NCBI RefSeq assembly: GCF_963966145.1
Contig: NC_091049.1
Coordinates: 16,616,001-16,680,000 of the forward strand
Length of the DNA: 64,000 nt
From: Tenebrio molitor
Taxonomy: Eukaryota; Arthropoda; Insecta; Coleoptera; Tenebrionidae
Reading direction: 5' to 3'
Each line of letters begins with the position of its first letter. Within the stretch, counting starts at the first letter, position 1. A program made the translations under genes and the position numbers. The notes below the pieces were generated by a model that saw only the letters and a program-made list of their open reading frames with translations, was not told where the DNA came from and searched no databases. Positions 32,640 to 41,952 of the stretch are shown here, piece by piece.

Positions 32640-33329
32640 CCAGCTGCGGTGCATTCAGCTGAATGTGAAGGAAGGAGGGAAGAGGTGGAGGCAGCCGTAA
32701 GAAGACTTTTCCCGGAGAGCGACGCTCCAGAATGGAGACGGCGGTCGCATGCACCGGTTGAAGCCTTTACTGAGGAGGAGCTGGAGGCGGCTGTAGGAAG
32801 GCTCGCCAAAAGAAAGGCACCAGGCCCCGACGGGATACCGGCGGAGGCGATAAAGACAACGACAAGGGTGTCGCCGCGGGTGATTTTTGCCGTCATTAAC
32901 GGAGCCCTCGAGGAGAGGACCTTCCCGGAACGGTGGAGAAGGGTCAAGCTGGTCCTGATCCCGAAGGCCGACGGGACAGAACAGCGAAAATTCAGACCGA
33001 TATGCCCCATCAAGGCCCGCCTGCAGAATGATGTAGATGAACGGGGAGGGCTGTCGGACAACCAGTTCGGCTTCCGGCAGGGTTTGTCCCGATGAACGTC
33101 ATCGAGGAGGTCCTGAAGATGGCGGAACTCGCAAATTCCGGCTCGTTTGGCCGAAAGGAGTACTGCGCGTTGGTGGCGTTGGACGTGGAAAACGCGTTTA
33201 ACACGGCTTCGTGGGGGGAAATAGTAGCGACGATGGATGAAATTGGAGTCAACGAGTACATAAGGAGATGGTCCAGATGTACTTGACTGACAAAACCGTG
33301 ACGGTGAACGGAGCCTTGGCGGACGATCT
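32640..33329 (+). pseudogene. Reverse transcriptase fragment of TRAS/SART-like copy 1
   Basis: It codes FTEEELEAAVGRLAKRKAPG, PDGIPAEAIK, RWRRVKLVLIPK and the finger/palm motif FRPIC, then, after a frameshift near 33090, CALVALDVENAFNTASW (motif A). It breaks off at VTVNG and ADDLAVMAS, so the sequence between motifs A and C is deleted. ORF1 and RT are separated by only about 60 bp, so the endonuclease is absent. Confidence 0.85.
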
Positions 33330-33648
33330 GGCCGTGATGGCCAGTCGAGTCCGAGCGCTCGAGCGAAGCAGACGTGTAGTTGCCGTGTCCCCACTCCGCT
33401 CCGACTCTGTTCGCACGCTCGAGACCAGACGCTGACGTCATCGTCGGGGCCGCTTCCGGTGTCGAAGTTCTCGTGAGATTATCCAAAAACCGTTAATTAA
33501 CTTAATGTGACGTGCAGAATTTGGAAAGAAAATAGACTTCAGTGACTGTGTTGTGCAAGTGCAAGTGGTTCGCTCTTCCGGTCGTCCAGGTGGGGGACAC
33601 GGGGTCCTCTGCCGATAGCGTCAGAAAGCGCACGAACAATTAATCAAA

Positions 33649-34882
33649 ATGCCTGCAAAACCTGCCGCGGCGTCCACCTCCAATCGCCGGAAATCTGTAA
33701 CCCCGGAAGCCAGCGTAGCTGCCCAGCTAGGAACTCCGGTCCAATTTCCAGATGCAGATATGAACGACTGGTGCGCTGTAATTAAGGTATGTAGCGCGAA
33801 CCTAGCCGTAGCACGTGACTTCATCATGACAAGCAAAGAGCAGCTCGGGAAGCGTCACTGCACACTGTTGGCCCTGGAGCTCATTCAGAAATGTTTAAAC
33901 TCCCTGCTGTCCAACGAGCGAGAAGTCGCATTAATCTCAAATCCACCCCCGATAAAGGAGAACAGAATTTGGGAAATTGTAAAAGCGCGGTAGCCCCGCA
34001 ACTTGCCGTATCAACAGTAGCCCCTACGCCTACGTATGGGGCCATTGCAGCGCGAACCCCAACTGCCTCAGCAACTAAACTAACACAAGTCAACAAACCC
34101 GCGCCTCCCAAACATTAAATTACAATCGTCCCCGAAGAAGACTGTCCTGGAGTGCACACTGCAGAAGATACAAAAATAATTCTTTTATCCCGCTCTCCCC
34201 GCGAATACGAGCAGATAAAATCGTAACAATGAAAGACAACGCGCTACATCTCGAATCACGCTGCGAATCGATTTTAAAGCTTGGAGATTCGCAAGTTCTC
34301 AAGAACCTGAAATTGAAAGCGGTCCCGACAAGAAAGATGTGGCCGAAAATGCAGATAATGGACGTACCAGCAAATGTTACACGAGAGCAGCTCTTGGAAG
34401 AACTGAGTGGACAAAATCTACCGGCCTCGGTTCCAGACCATTTTGTCACAAAAATCTTCAAACATGGCTGAAGAGCTCCAGAAAACTCGCAATTACGTGC
34501 CCCAAATGAATCCGTAAATTACATAATAGAAGTGTACCCAGCAGTGCGCCGGCACTTTTTGCAGACCGGACGGATATACACGTCATGGCGATCCCACCAG
34601 ATCCGTGACTTTCTTACGGTAACGAGATGTTATAACTGCCAACGGTACGGGCACATCGCGAAAAACTGCAACTCTCCCCAGGCCTGCGGCTACTGTTCCA
34701 GCTCTTACCACGAAGCAAGCAGGTGTCCAAATCGCGAGAACCCAAATAATCACAGATGTGTAAACTGCCAGCGCAGCGGATCTACAGGTATAGCCCATTA
34801 CACCGCCTCCAAGGTGTGCCCCATATACATCCACGGACTTCAGGACACCATTAGCTCAACAATATACGAAGTTGATAGATAA
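33649..34882 (+). pseudogene. ORF1 (gag-like) of the R1-like element
   Basis: ATG at 33649 (MPAKPAAASTSNRRKS). Conserved blocks are SVAAQLGTPVQFPDADM, VCSANLAVARDF and LLALELIQKCLNSLL. After a break near 33990 the frame at 34229-34471 gives LKLKAVPTRKMWPKMQIMDV, an RNA-recognition-like stretch. From 34532 there are three CCHC-type knuckles: CYNCQRYGHIAKNC, CGYCSSSYHEASRC and CVNCQRSGSTG...C. It is homologous to 47622-48552. At least two frameshifts are present. The last 11 bases overlap the start of ORF2, a usual arrangement in this group. Confidence 0.8.
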
Positions 34883-35678
34883 TAAGCCCTACATCATACA
34901 ACTTAACCTGAATAAATCACGCACTGCAACAAACAATCTCCTGGCGCACATGTTGGAAAAAAACGTCGCCATGGCGCTCCTCCAAGAGCCCTATGCCTGG
35001 CGCCACAGGGAGGGTTATAAAATACCCCTATTGCAAGGTGTGAAGGTAGCGGCGGTCGCAGCAGAAAAATTCAGGGCCGCCATTATCTACAATGACAAAC
35101 TTGTGACACCGCTCTTTGTCTCTCAAATCTCCGCCGAGAACATTGCCGTCGTAACAATGCAGCTCGGAAAAACAGAAATGGCCATAGCGAGCGTCTACCT
35201 GCCACCATCAGGCGACATCAGTTCAGAATTCCCGGCCCTACAGAGGGTCATAAATGCGACCGTAGGCCTTCGGCTCATTGTCGGCGGTGACTTCAATACA
35301 CGGTCAACCAGATGGTTCGACATCAAAGACGACAGCCGGTCGCCGCTGCTTCAAGAATTTTTTGACCTCAATTACTTAGATGTCGTAAACCAACCCGGCA
35401 ACACCCCAACATTCCACTCTGCCAACGGACAAAGACACTTTGACCTAACGGTCACAACCCCAACAGGGATATCCCACATAAACAACTGGCAGGTCACGGA
35501 GACCCTCGTTGTATCTGACCACAATGCCATAACTTTCTCCCTTCTCGGCAACCAGGACACGACCTCGTCTCAAGTTGAAGACATAAAATATGTGATCGAT
35601 TACAAACAACTCTCCCCTGAATACGTATCTGAAAAGATGGAAAACTGGAACCACAAATTCGATGCAAGTTTCCCAGAT
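34872..35678 (+). CDS. ORF2 endonuclease domain of the R1-like element
   Basis: This is an intact APE-type endonuclease. It starts MIDNKPYIIQLNLNKSRTAT and carries ALLQEPYAW (catalytic Glu region), IASVYLPPSGD, LIVGGDFNTRSTRW (catalytic DxN), DLTVTTP and VVSDHNAITF (catalytic SDH). This domain nicks the target DNA that primes reverse transcription. The frame is open until the MITE at 35682 and continues in frame at 36029. Confidence 0.88.
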
Positions 35679-35681
35679 TTA

Positions 35682-36025
35682 TGGGTCTGTCACAATAGTG
35701 TTAATGTTATAATGTTAGTGGAGATGGCAATGGTGATGTTAGTAGTCCAGTGTTCACAATAATGTTAAGGGAATGTTACTCTTACAGCTGTCAACGTGGT
35801 GTGAACTGTCACTGCGCCTGCGCGTGCCTGAAATTCTCGATGGTGATTGGTAGATGTTAACGAAGATGTTAAAGAACCAGACATTTTCTGGATCTCTTAA
35901 CATCGTTTCTAACATTAACATCACCATCACCATTATTGTGAACGGTTGAACGTTTCACCAATGTTCTGAAGATTAACATTCTGGCTAACATTAACATTAC
36001 CATTAACACTATTGTGACAGATACA
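35682..36025. mobile_element. 344-bp Harbinger-type MITE with nested inner arms
   Basis: The terminal inverted repeats are TGGGTCTGTCACAATAGTGT and, from the right, TGTATCTGTCACAATAGTGT. The target duplication is TTA (35679-35681 and 36026-36028), the PIF/Harbinger signature. Removing the MITE and one TTA restores the ORF2 frame exactly. Inside, a second inverted pair (GTTCACAATAATGTTAAGG near 35753 and its inverse near 35930) resembles the outer ends, so a related MITE may be nested or the element has subterminal repeats. Confidence 0.88.
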
Positions 36026-36028
36026 TTA

Positions 36029-37555
36029 GACACCACGGCTGCGGTCGACTGGGCCGTCGACTTTCTATACACAGGTGCGCGGGAATGTGCAGCCGCGAAG
36101 ACCTTTCGGCGCAGATACCGTGCACATCGACCGGACAGGTGGACAGATGCTGTCGAGCGATTTCAAAAAATCCAGCTCAGTAAGAAATCGTTACTTTACA
36201 AGAATCGCCACCCCGAATATGCCAACCACCTCTACACGGAAATGGTGGCAGCCCGGGAATGCTTCAGGACCAAATTGACGGACGCGCGACAGAAAAGCTG
36301 GGCCCGTTTCGTCCAAAAGGATTTGGCAGGAAATCCATGGGGAGTCGCCAACCGCCTGGCCGCGGAGAAATTTCACAAGGCGAGGGTCCTACGCTGTTTC
36401 ACAAGGGAAGATAATTCACCGACATTAACGCCCCGCAACACGCTTGAATTTCTCATGCACAAACTTCTCCCGGACGACGACCCCTCCGCAAACACCAGGG
36501 CTCAGGATGAATCCTATCAGGATTTCAGAGCCACAAATGCCTTACCGCATCAACCCGACCCGTTTACTGCCGAGGATCTTGACCGCATCGTGGCTGATCT
36601 AAAGCATCAAACTACTACACCCATGGACGGGTCGCTCCCTACTTCGAATCTTTAAAGCATGTTGGAGGCTTGGGTACTTCCCCGCTGCCTGGAAGGAAGG
36701 AAAGTTGGTCATTCTGCTCAAAGACCCTACCGGCGACGCCGGCAGCGTAAAGAACTACCGACCAATAACGCTGCTACCAGCATACGCCAAAATTCTAGAG
36801 AAACTTCTCAAGGACAAGATGACACGAACTCTCTCACCTCTTCACTCTCGACACCAGTTTGGATTCACACCGGATCGCTCCACCACTGATGCCCTCCTCT
36901 CGTTTCAAACAGCTGTCACCGAGGACAACCGGAAATACGCACTTTCTATCTTTATAGACACCCGAGGCGCCTTCGACAACGTCTGGTGGCCGAGGCTATT
37001 TCAAGTCCTCAGACATAAGCGAATCCCACATGAATTTCTGGCCCTGCTAAAGAGCTACCTGAGCGACCGCACAGTTACTTTAACACAGGGTAGCGTCTCG
37101 GTTCACAAACTCATTACGAAAAGACGCCCCCAAGGCACGGTCTTGGGCTCGATACTCTGGAATTTCATGCTCGACCCCCTCATTGATCCGAGTGGCCCGA
37201 GGGCATCAAGGTGGTAGCTTACGCTGATGACCTGGCAATCATCGTTACCAGTGACTCCAGGCAAACATTAATCAACACAGCCCATTCTGCATTAGATTGT
37301 GTAGCAGAATGGGCCCATGAAAACAAGCTGCGATTATACGGGAAACCGATTAAAAATGTCCAAAACCAGCGATAGTTGGGGATAATAATAGACCCAAAAC
37401 TCAACTTCGAAGCAAACGCCACCCACTCAGTTCGGAAAGCACTCAACATTACTCAGGGCTTTTGCCACCGCGCCGCCCGACACTGGGGGCAGACCGCCCC
37501 ATCGTCGCTACGGACAATTTACAACGGTGGGATTCTTCCCATTTTAACAACTCCA
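36029..37555 (+). pseudogene. Reverse transcriptase of the R1-like element, first copy
   Basis: It continues from the endonuclease frame (AAVDWAVDFLYTGARECAAA) to 36655, then after a frameshift carries VKNYRPITLLPAYAKILEKL, HQFGFTPDRSTTDALLSF, FIDTRGAFDNVWW (motif A) and RRPQGTVLGSILWNFMLDP (motif B). After another frameshift the catalytic motif C VVAYADDLAIIV follows at 37212. The thumb (LGIIIDPKLNFEANATHSVR, SLRTIYNGGILPIL) ends abruptly at 37555. Some of the region between motif C and LGIIID is missing. Confidence 0.85.
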
Positions 37556-37558
37556 TGA

Positions 37559-38521
37559 TTGCAACTCCAATTGCATACGCTAATGGTCTGGCCGTAATTG
37601 TGAAGTCAAACCTCCGTCCGGAGCTAAAAACAAATCTTCAATCGATAACGGACAAAATCACGACCTGGACTACACATAATAAATTATTTGTTTCAGAGGC
37701 AAAAACTAAAATTATGATCCACAAGTGTCCACCTCGTGTCCACCACCGGGATCTCAACATCAAGATCCACGGACAAAAGAATACCTGGGGATCATAATCG
37801 ACAGCAAGATGCAGTTCGAAAGTCACGCAAGTTACTCTGCCCGGAAAGCGAGGCAGATCACAATGGGATTAAGAAACTTCGCCACGAGAACATTCGGACA
37901 AAGTTCAGCAACATCACTGAGGACCATCTACCATCGAGCCATTGTACCCATCTTGTCGTATGGCAGCAGAATGTGGAAAGACAGACTGCACCTCCAATAT
38001 CTGTCTGCTCAGGCACCAATCAACCGAATCCTGAGCAAGAGCTACGCGTCTGTCTCCAAAGAGGCTGCTGCTGTATTAGCGGGAAACCTACCAATGGACT
38101 TGGAAATTGCAATAAGAAATTGTCTGAGCGAAATCAAACACGGGCGAAATGCTACCTTCCTAGGAGAAATCATCACTGCAAACACTTTCGACTACAGATA
38201 CCATTGCAAGGAGTACATAAATCTTCGCGCGATAGACTGGTGGCAATCCCGATGGGAAGCATCACCCAAAGGCAGAACCACCTTCGAATTCATTCCCGAT
38301 GTTTATCGACGCCTTGCAGGACCGGAAATCAATTTCTCGCATCACAAGACCCTAGTCCTAACTGGACATGGAAACTTTGGAATCCACCAGGAAAGACTTG
38401 GAAAAAGCGAGAATGGACACTGCCAAGTTGCCCCAACATTGACGACGATCCGATTCATCGAATTCTGGACTGTCCAATTTTCGAGAAGGCCCGGGACACC
38501 TTGCGGGCCAACGTGAATTAG
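37559..38521 (+). pseudogene. RT palm-thumb and C-terminus from a second R1-like copy
   Basis: Starting at motif C again (IAYANGLAVIVKSNL, with the catalytic YADD changed to YANG), it runs through TKIMIHKCPPR, YLGIIIDSKMQFESHASYSA, SLRTIYHRAIVPILSYGSRM and the C-terminal domain INLRAIDWWQSRWEASPKG, TLVLTGHGNFGIHQERL. It therefore repeats the region present at 37212-37555 and must come from another related element joined to the first. A frameshift near 37780 and another after 38400, where CCHC ligands would be, are visible. Confidence 0.82.
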
Positions 38522-38805
38522 CCAGCAGATCTGACTTTGATACTGTTACGGGGGGACGTCCTCGTCACCGGGGCGGAGTGCCAAGGGGCGGGGCGCCAAG
38601 GGGCGAAGCGCCACGGGACGATGGAATCCACTCGGGGCCACCGAGCGTCTAGGAGCGGCGACGGTGACGAGCTGGAGCGGTCAGACGAGGGGTGGCTGGA
38701 CGATGGTACCAGCGCAGGGACCCCTTGTTGACGGCGGCTGGTATGAGGGGTGGCTGGTCGATTATGCCAGCACAATTGTATTAGAAAAGTCAGGATAGGA
38801 CAGCT
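38522..38805 (+). other. Probable 3'UTR of the second R1-like copy
   Basis: This GC-rich, non-coding stretch has the imperfect repeats CCAAGGGGCGGGGCGCCAAG and GAGGGGTGGCTGG. No poly(A) tail was seen before the telomere-type tract. Confidence 0.45.
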
Positions 38806-38837
38806 TAGACTAGGTTAGGTTAGGTTAGGATCGGATA
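38806..38837 (+). repeat. Degenerate TTAGG tract and left target duplication of TRAS-like copy 2
   Basis: About three TTAGG units (AGGTTAGGTTAGGTTAGG) lead into GGATCGGATA. GGTTAGGATCGGATA (38823-38837) is repeated with one mismatch at 44377-44391, just after the poly(A) of the element at 38838-44376. Confidence 0.8.
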
Positions 38838-39160
38838 ACCACGAAAGTCGTGGCACGGGAACTGGCGAACGCGGGGGAGATCCGAGCTACGATTTGGTCG
38901 AACGCGGACCAACCGTCACACACCGTAACCGCGGCTCACACCTCAACAACCCTTGCTAGCGTGGCAAGGGTACGTCGTGTGAGGACTCGCGGCCGGGGGG
39001 CTTGCCTTAACCGGCCGGCCCGCGAGGAGGCAACCTCCATAAAATAACCGACAGCGAAGTCGCAAAAACCTGGCGCACCCAGCAGTATGAATGCCTTCTC
39101 CCAGGGATGGGCGTCACCCTGGGAGTGACCAGCCTTCGTCGCATACTCGTGGGAATATAA
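38838..39160 (+). other. 5'UTR of TRAS/SART-like copy 2
   Basis: It is GC-rich and conserved with the 5'UTR of copy 1. It contains the inverted pair CCCAGGGATGGGCGTCACCC / TGGGAG and a GGCCGGCCCGCGAGGAGG block. Internal-promoter function is likely by analogy only. Confidence 0.6.
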
Positions 39161-40373
39161 TGGAGAACCAACAATATACACTTGAAGGGAAGACAAAAGG
39201 AAGAATTGAAACAGAGGACACGATAGACCCGTTTCTGAGAAGAGACTCTATTTCCCAGACACCGCCAGGTATGTGCAGGGAACAAGTAGCAGAAAATACA
39301 CCGATCACGGTGAGCGACGGCACACCTGAAGAAAAGAAAGTAACGGAAAATATTAAATCGGATGATGACGGAAATTTCGATGATGACAAAAGGAGAAAGA
39401 CGGAGACACAGCAACGGCTTACGGAGTTTTACTTCCTTAACCCGACTTCAGGCGGAAAAGAAGGCAAAAAGGAAGATCTTACCGGAGATGAGGAAGAGGA
39501 ATGGGAATTAAAAACCCCCCTGGACATAGTAGAAAGAGGAAGAAGAAGAACTCGCCAAGCGTACCTCAGCCCACGGTGGAAATAAGTGCAGCAATGCTGT
39601 CTCTCCAGACGAAAATTGACAAGATGGCAGACTTCTGTAGGACGAACCAAAACGTACATAGGGAGTTAAAAAGTCTGGCGAAGGAGATACGGTCCATAAA
39701 TAGGACCGTAGTAAAAGAAGCAAAAGAGGATAAAATGGACTCGAGGGAAAGGGAGAGCAGATACCTCCAGTACAAGCACGACCTCAAAAGGGAAGTTGCG
39801 AACCTCAGACGCACAGAGGAGGAACGGAGGACGAGGCACAAACCTGAAACCAAAGAAGTAGGGGTGCAAACAGAGGTCAAGGACGGGTCTCCTGAATGCC
39901 ATGCAGAGACAGTAGAGGTCTTCACTCAAACTGGGCAGGTTACGAAAGATCAAGTATGGAATGCAAAGACTTACGAAGAATACGCAAGCACAGCCTCCGA
40001 AAATTGGGAAGACTCGTGCTTCACAGCCACTGAAATCGTAGAAGGAAATACCCTGCAGGTTGCTAGGGATACGGATCTGTCCCTATGGGTGACGAAGGAT
40101 GACGAGATGGAGAATGGCCTCCAGAAAATGTATAAGGAAAGGTTCCCCGAACTTTACGACTTGAAGGGAGAAAAAGTCGCTTATATAAAGATCTCCACCA
40201 CCTACGGAAATATCACGCAGAACACATCGTCTGACAGGTATATAACGCGTGTAGAAGCGGAGAAGGAGGAGAGGGAGTATCACGAAGATCTGGAACAGTT
40301 GTACTCCATAATGATCCAGGAGGGACGAGGTTCCGACGGATGGCAGAATGCGTCTTCGGCCGACACGGACTGA
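39161..40373 (+). pseudogene. ORF1, N-terminal part, of TRAS/SART-like copy 2
   Basis: ATG at 39161 (MENQQYTLEGKTKGRIETED) opens an acidic, lysine-rich frame to 39585. The neighbouring frame continues from about 39560 with a long helical segment (MLSLQTKIDKMADFCRTNQN, ELKSLAKEIRSINRTVVKEA), then YITRVEAEKEEREYHEDLEQ, to a stop at 40373. One frameshift near 39570 explains the break. The coiled-coil part probably drives oligomerisation, as in other R1-clade ORF1 proteins. Confidence 0.72.
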
Positions 40374-41425
40374 AGATTATCACTTATGTGCCAAGAAAAC
40401 GAAAGGGCCACGAAGAAGGGAAGCAGGAGCTAGGAAAAGAAAAACCAACAGAAAGGCCCCCAAGGAGAAGGAACAATGCCGTGATTGTGTCCGACGACAG
40501 CTGTGATTACTCACAGCTCTTGAAAAAGATAAAGGACAGGGTTATACATGAAGGAAACCAGAAGGCTGTGAGAACGATGAGAAAAACAAGAGAAGGCTCT
40601 CTCCTCATCGAAATAGAGAAAGGAGACGGGAACGTGGCGAGCATCGAGAAGATCGGCGAAATCGAGGCGGCAGGGGCCAAGACGAGAAAACTCGATCCGT
40701 CAGGGACGACGACGCTTGACATTAGAGGCATGGACGAGCTGACGACGGCAGACGAATTGGAAAAGGCCCTCAAAAATCTGACGGAACTAAAAGGAACCCA
40801 CCTGACAGTGGGAAAACTTAGGCCCGCTTACGGAGGCACACAGGTGGCCACCTTCCGAGTGTCGAAGGAAATGGCCCGAAAAATGCTCCAGATGAAAAAT
40901 GTAAAGATAGGTCTGAATAGCTGCAGCATCCGGGAGAGCGTAGACATAAGAATGTGCTACAAGTGCTGGGGCTACGAACATCACGCCAACAAATGCATGG
41001 AAGTAGACAAAAAGGACCAATTCCGAAAGTGCGGAGAAGAGGGGTACCACTCCGGTGAATGTAAGAACGGCGCATATTGCATAAAGTGCAACAGAGCTGG
41101 ACACGCAGCGCGTTCGACACAGTGCAAGGCCTTCAAAGACGCCCTCAAGAAACGAGAGATGGAGGCAAAAAAGATGGATAACCGAAAGACCCAAGGGAGC
41201 ACGCACGTCCGAAACAGGAAAACCTCGAACAGAGAGGGGGCAAATGACCCCACATGCAAGAACACCCCCTATTGCGTGTTCTTCAACTTGAAGGGACACG
41301 TATCCGGGGGTAAAAACTGTCCAACGAAGGAACAGGGTACGCAGTTGCAGGAAAACATCGAGAGCAGCTCCAAACCGCTTGAGGGGACGCGACCGCCGTC
41401 CCACAAGGAACCACAGGACCTGTGA
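40340..41425 (+). CDS. ORF1, C-terminal part, with zinc knuckles (TRAS/SART-like copy 2)
   Basis: This 361-codon frame overlaps the previous one, so another frameshift near 40350 is likely. It carries TTTLDIRGMDELTTADELEK, an RRM-like start of the gag core, then three CCHC-type knuckles: CYKCWGYEHHANKC, CGEEGYHSGEC (first ligand changed to Arg, FRKCGEEG) and CIKCNRAGHAARSTQC. A fourth cysteine-rich piece is CVFFNLKGHVSGGKNC. The C-terminal tail is basic. It binds element RNA. Confidence 0.78.
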   Translation: MAECVFGRHGLKIITYVPRKRKGHEEGKQELGKEKPTERPPRRRNNAVIVSDDSCDYSQLLKKIKDRVIHEGNQKAVRTMRKTREGSLLIEIEKGDGNVASIEKIGEIEAAGAKTRKLDPSGTTTLDIRGMDELTTADELEKALKNLTELKGTHLTVGKLRPAYGGTQVATFRVSKEMARKMLQMKNVKIGLNSCSIRESVDIRMCYKCWGYEHHANKCMEVDKKDQFRKCGEEGYHSGECKNGAYCIKCNRAGHAARSTQCKAFKDALKKREMEAKKMDNRKTQGSTHVRNRKTSNREGANDPTCKNTPYCVFFNLKGHVSGGKNCPTKEQGTQLQENIESSSKPLEGTRPPSHKEPQDL

Positions 41426-41430
41426 TTAGA

Positions 41431-41950
41431 CCAACCGCAAGTCGGATACGCGGAACCTCTGGGAAACGAAAAAGTGAGGGGACGCAAACAGGTCAAGACG
41501 GAGAGGAAAAAGAACACGGTCACGCTCACAATGTTGCAAGTAAACATAAACAGAAGCCGCACAGCACACTTGCTTCTGGACGTGGAGAATTTCTCGGACC
41601 ACCAGTACATATGCTACAAAATTGCAATGGGCGGACTGACTGCAAGCATAAAAAAGGATCTAATAACGGTAAAAGGTTGGAAAGTCACCAAGGAGGGAAT
41701 GGGAGCGCTCAGTAACAATCTGAGCAAAGAGAGCAGGTTTGGCATGCCGGATCAAAATACATCGGATACATGCGAGAAGATCCTCAGATCCGTTTGTGAT
41801 AGATCCCTTCAGCGAAAATGAAATTTTGGAGAGCGAAAAAAAGCGGTGTACTGGTGGAGCGAGGAGATTGCTAGCCTCAGGAAAGAGCGCCTCCGGAAAA
41901 AAGAAAACTGGTACGGGGAAATGGTAAAAACATTACCGTAGAAGAGAGAA
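41431..41950 (+). pseudogene. ORF2 start with deleted endonuclease core
   Basis: MLQVNINRSRTAHLLLD (41532) is the typical R1-clade endonuclease start. The frame then passes to SIKKDLITVKGWKVTKEG and ends by 41821 without the DFN or SDH catalytic motifs. The next frame carries RT-linker sequence. The central endonuclease has therefore been deleted, as in copy 1. Confidence 0.75.
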
Positions 41951-41952
41951 AG

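Larger units (their letters stand above)
30277..33329 (+). mobile_element. TRAS/SART-like retrotransposon copy 1 (R1 clade, decayed, 3' cut)
   Basis: The 5'UTR (30277-30773) shares long stretches with 38838-39160, for example CCGAGCTACGATT, CGCGGACCAACCGTCACA and GGCCGGCCCGCGAGGAG, and extends about 150 bp further 5'. The ATG at 30774 starts MDNEQSKKSSTGKGA. ORF1 and an RT fragment follow, but the whole endonuclease is missing. The RT ends at an ADDLAVM motif at the junction with the next element at 33330. Many frameshifts and stops mark it as dead. Confidence 0.8.
33330..38521 (+). mobile_element. R1-clade-like non-LTR retrotransposon with nested MITE and chimeric RT
   Basis: It has a 5'UTR (33330-33648), ORF1, ORF2 endonuclease and RT, and a C-terminal part that belongs to a second, related copy (from 37559). 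A fragment of the same family lies at 47366-48549, and the two share CCGTGATGGC...CTCCGAGCGCTCGA at the 5' end. No poly(A) or target duplication was found at the 3' side. The clade is judged from the endonuclease start (LNLNKSRTATNNLL) and RT style. Confidence 0.8.
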
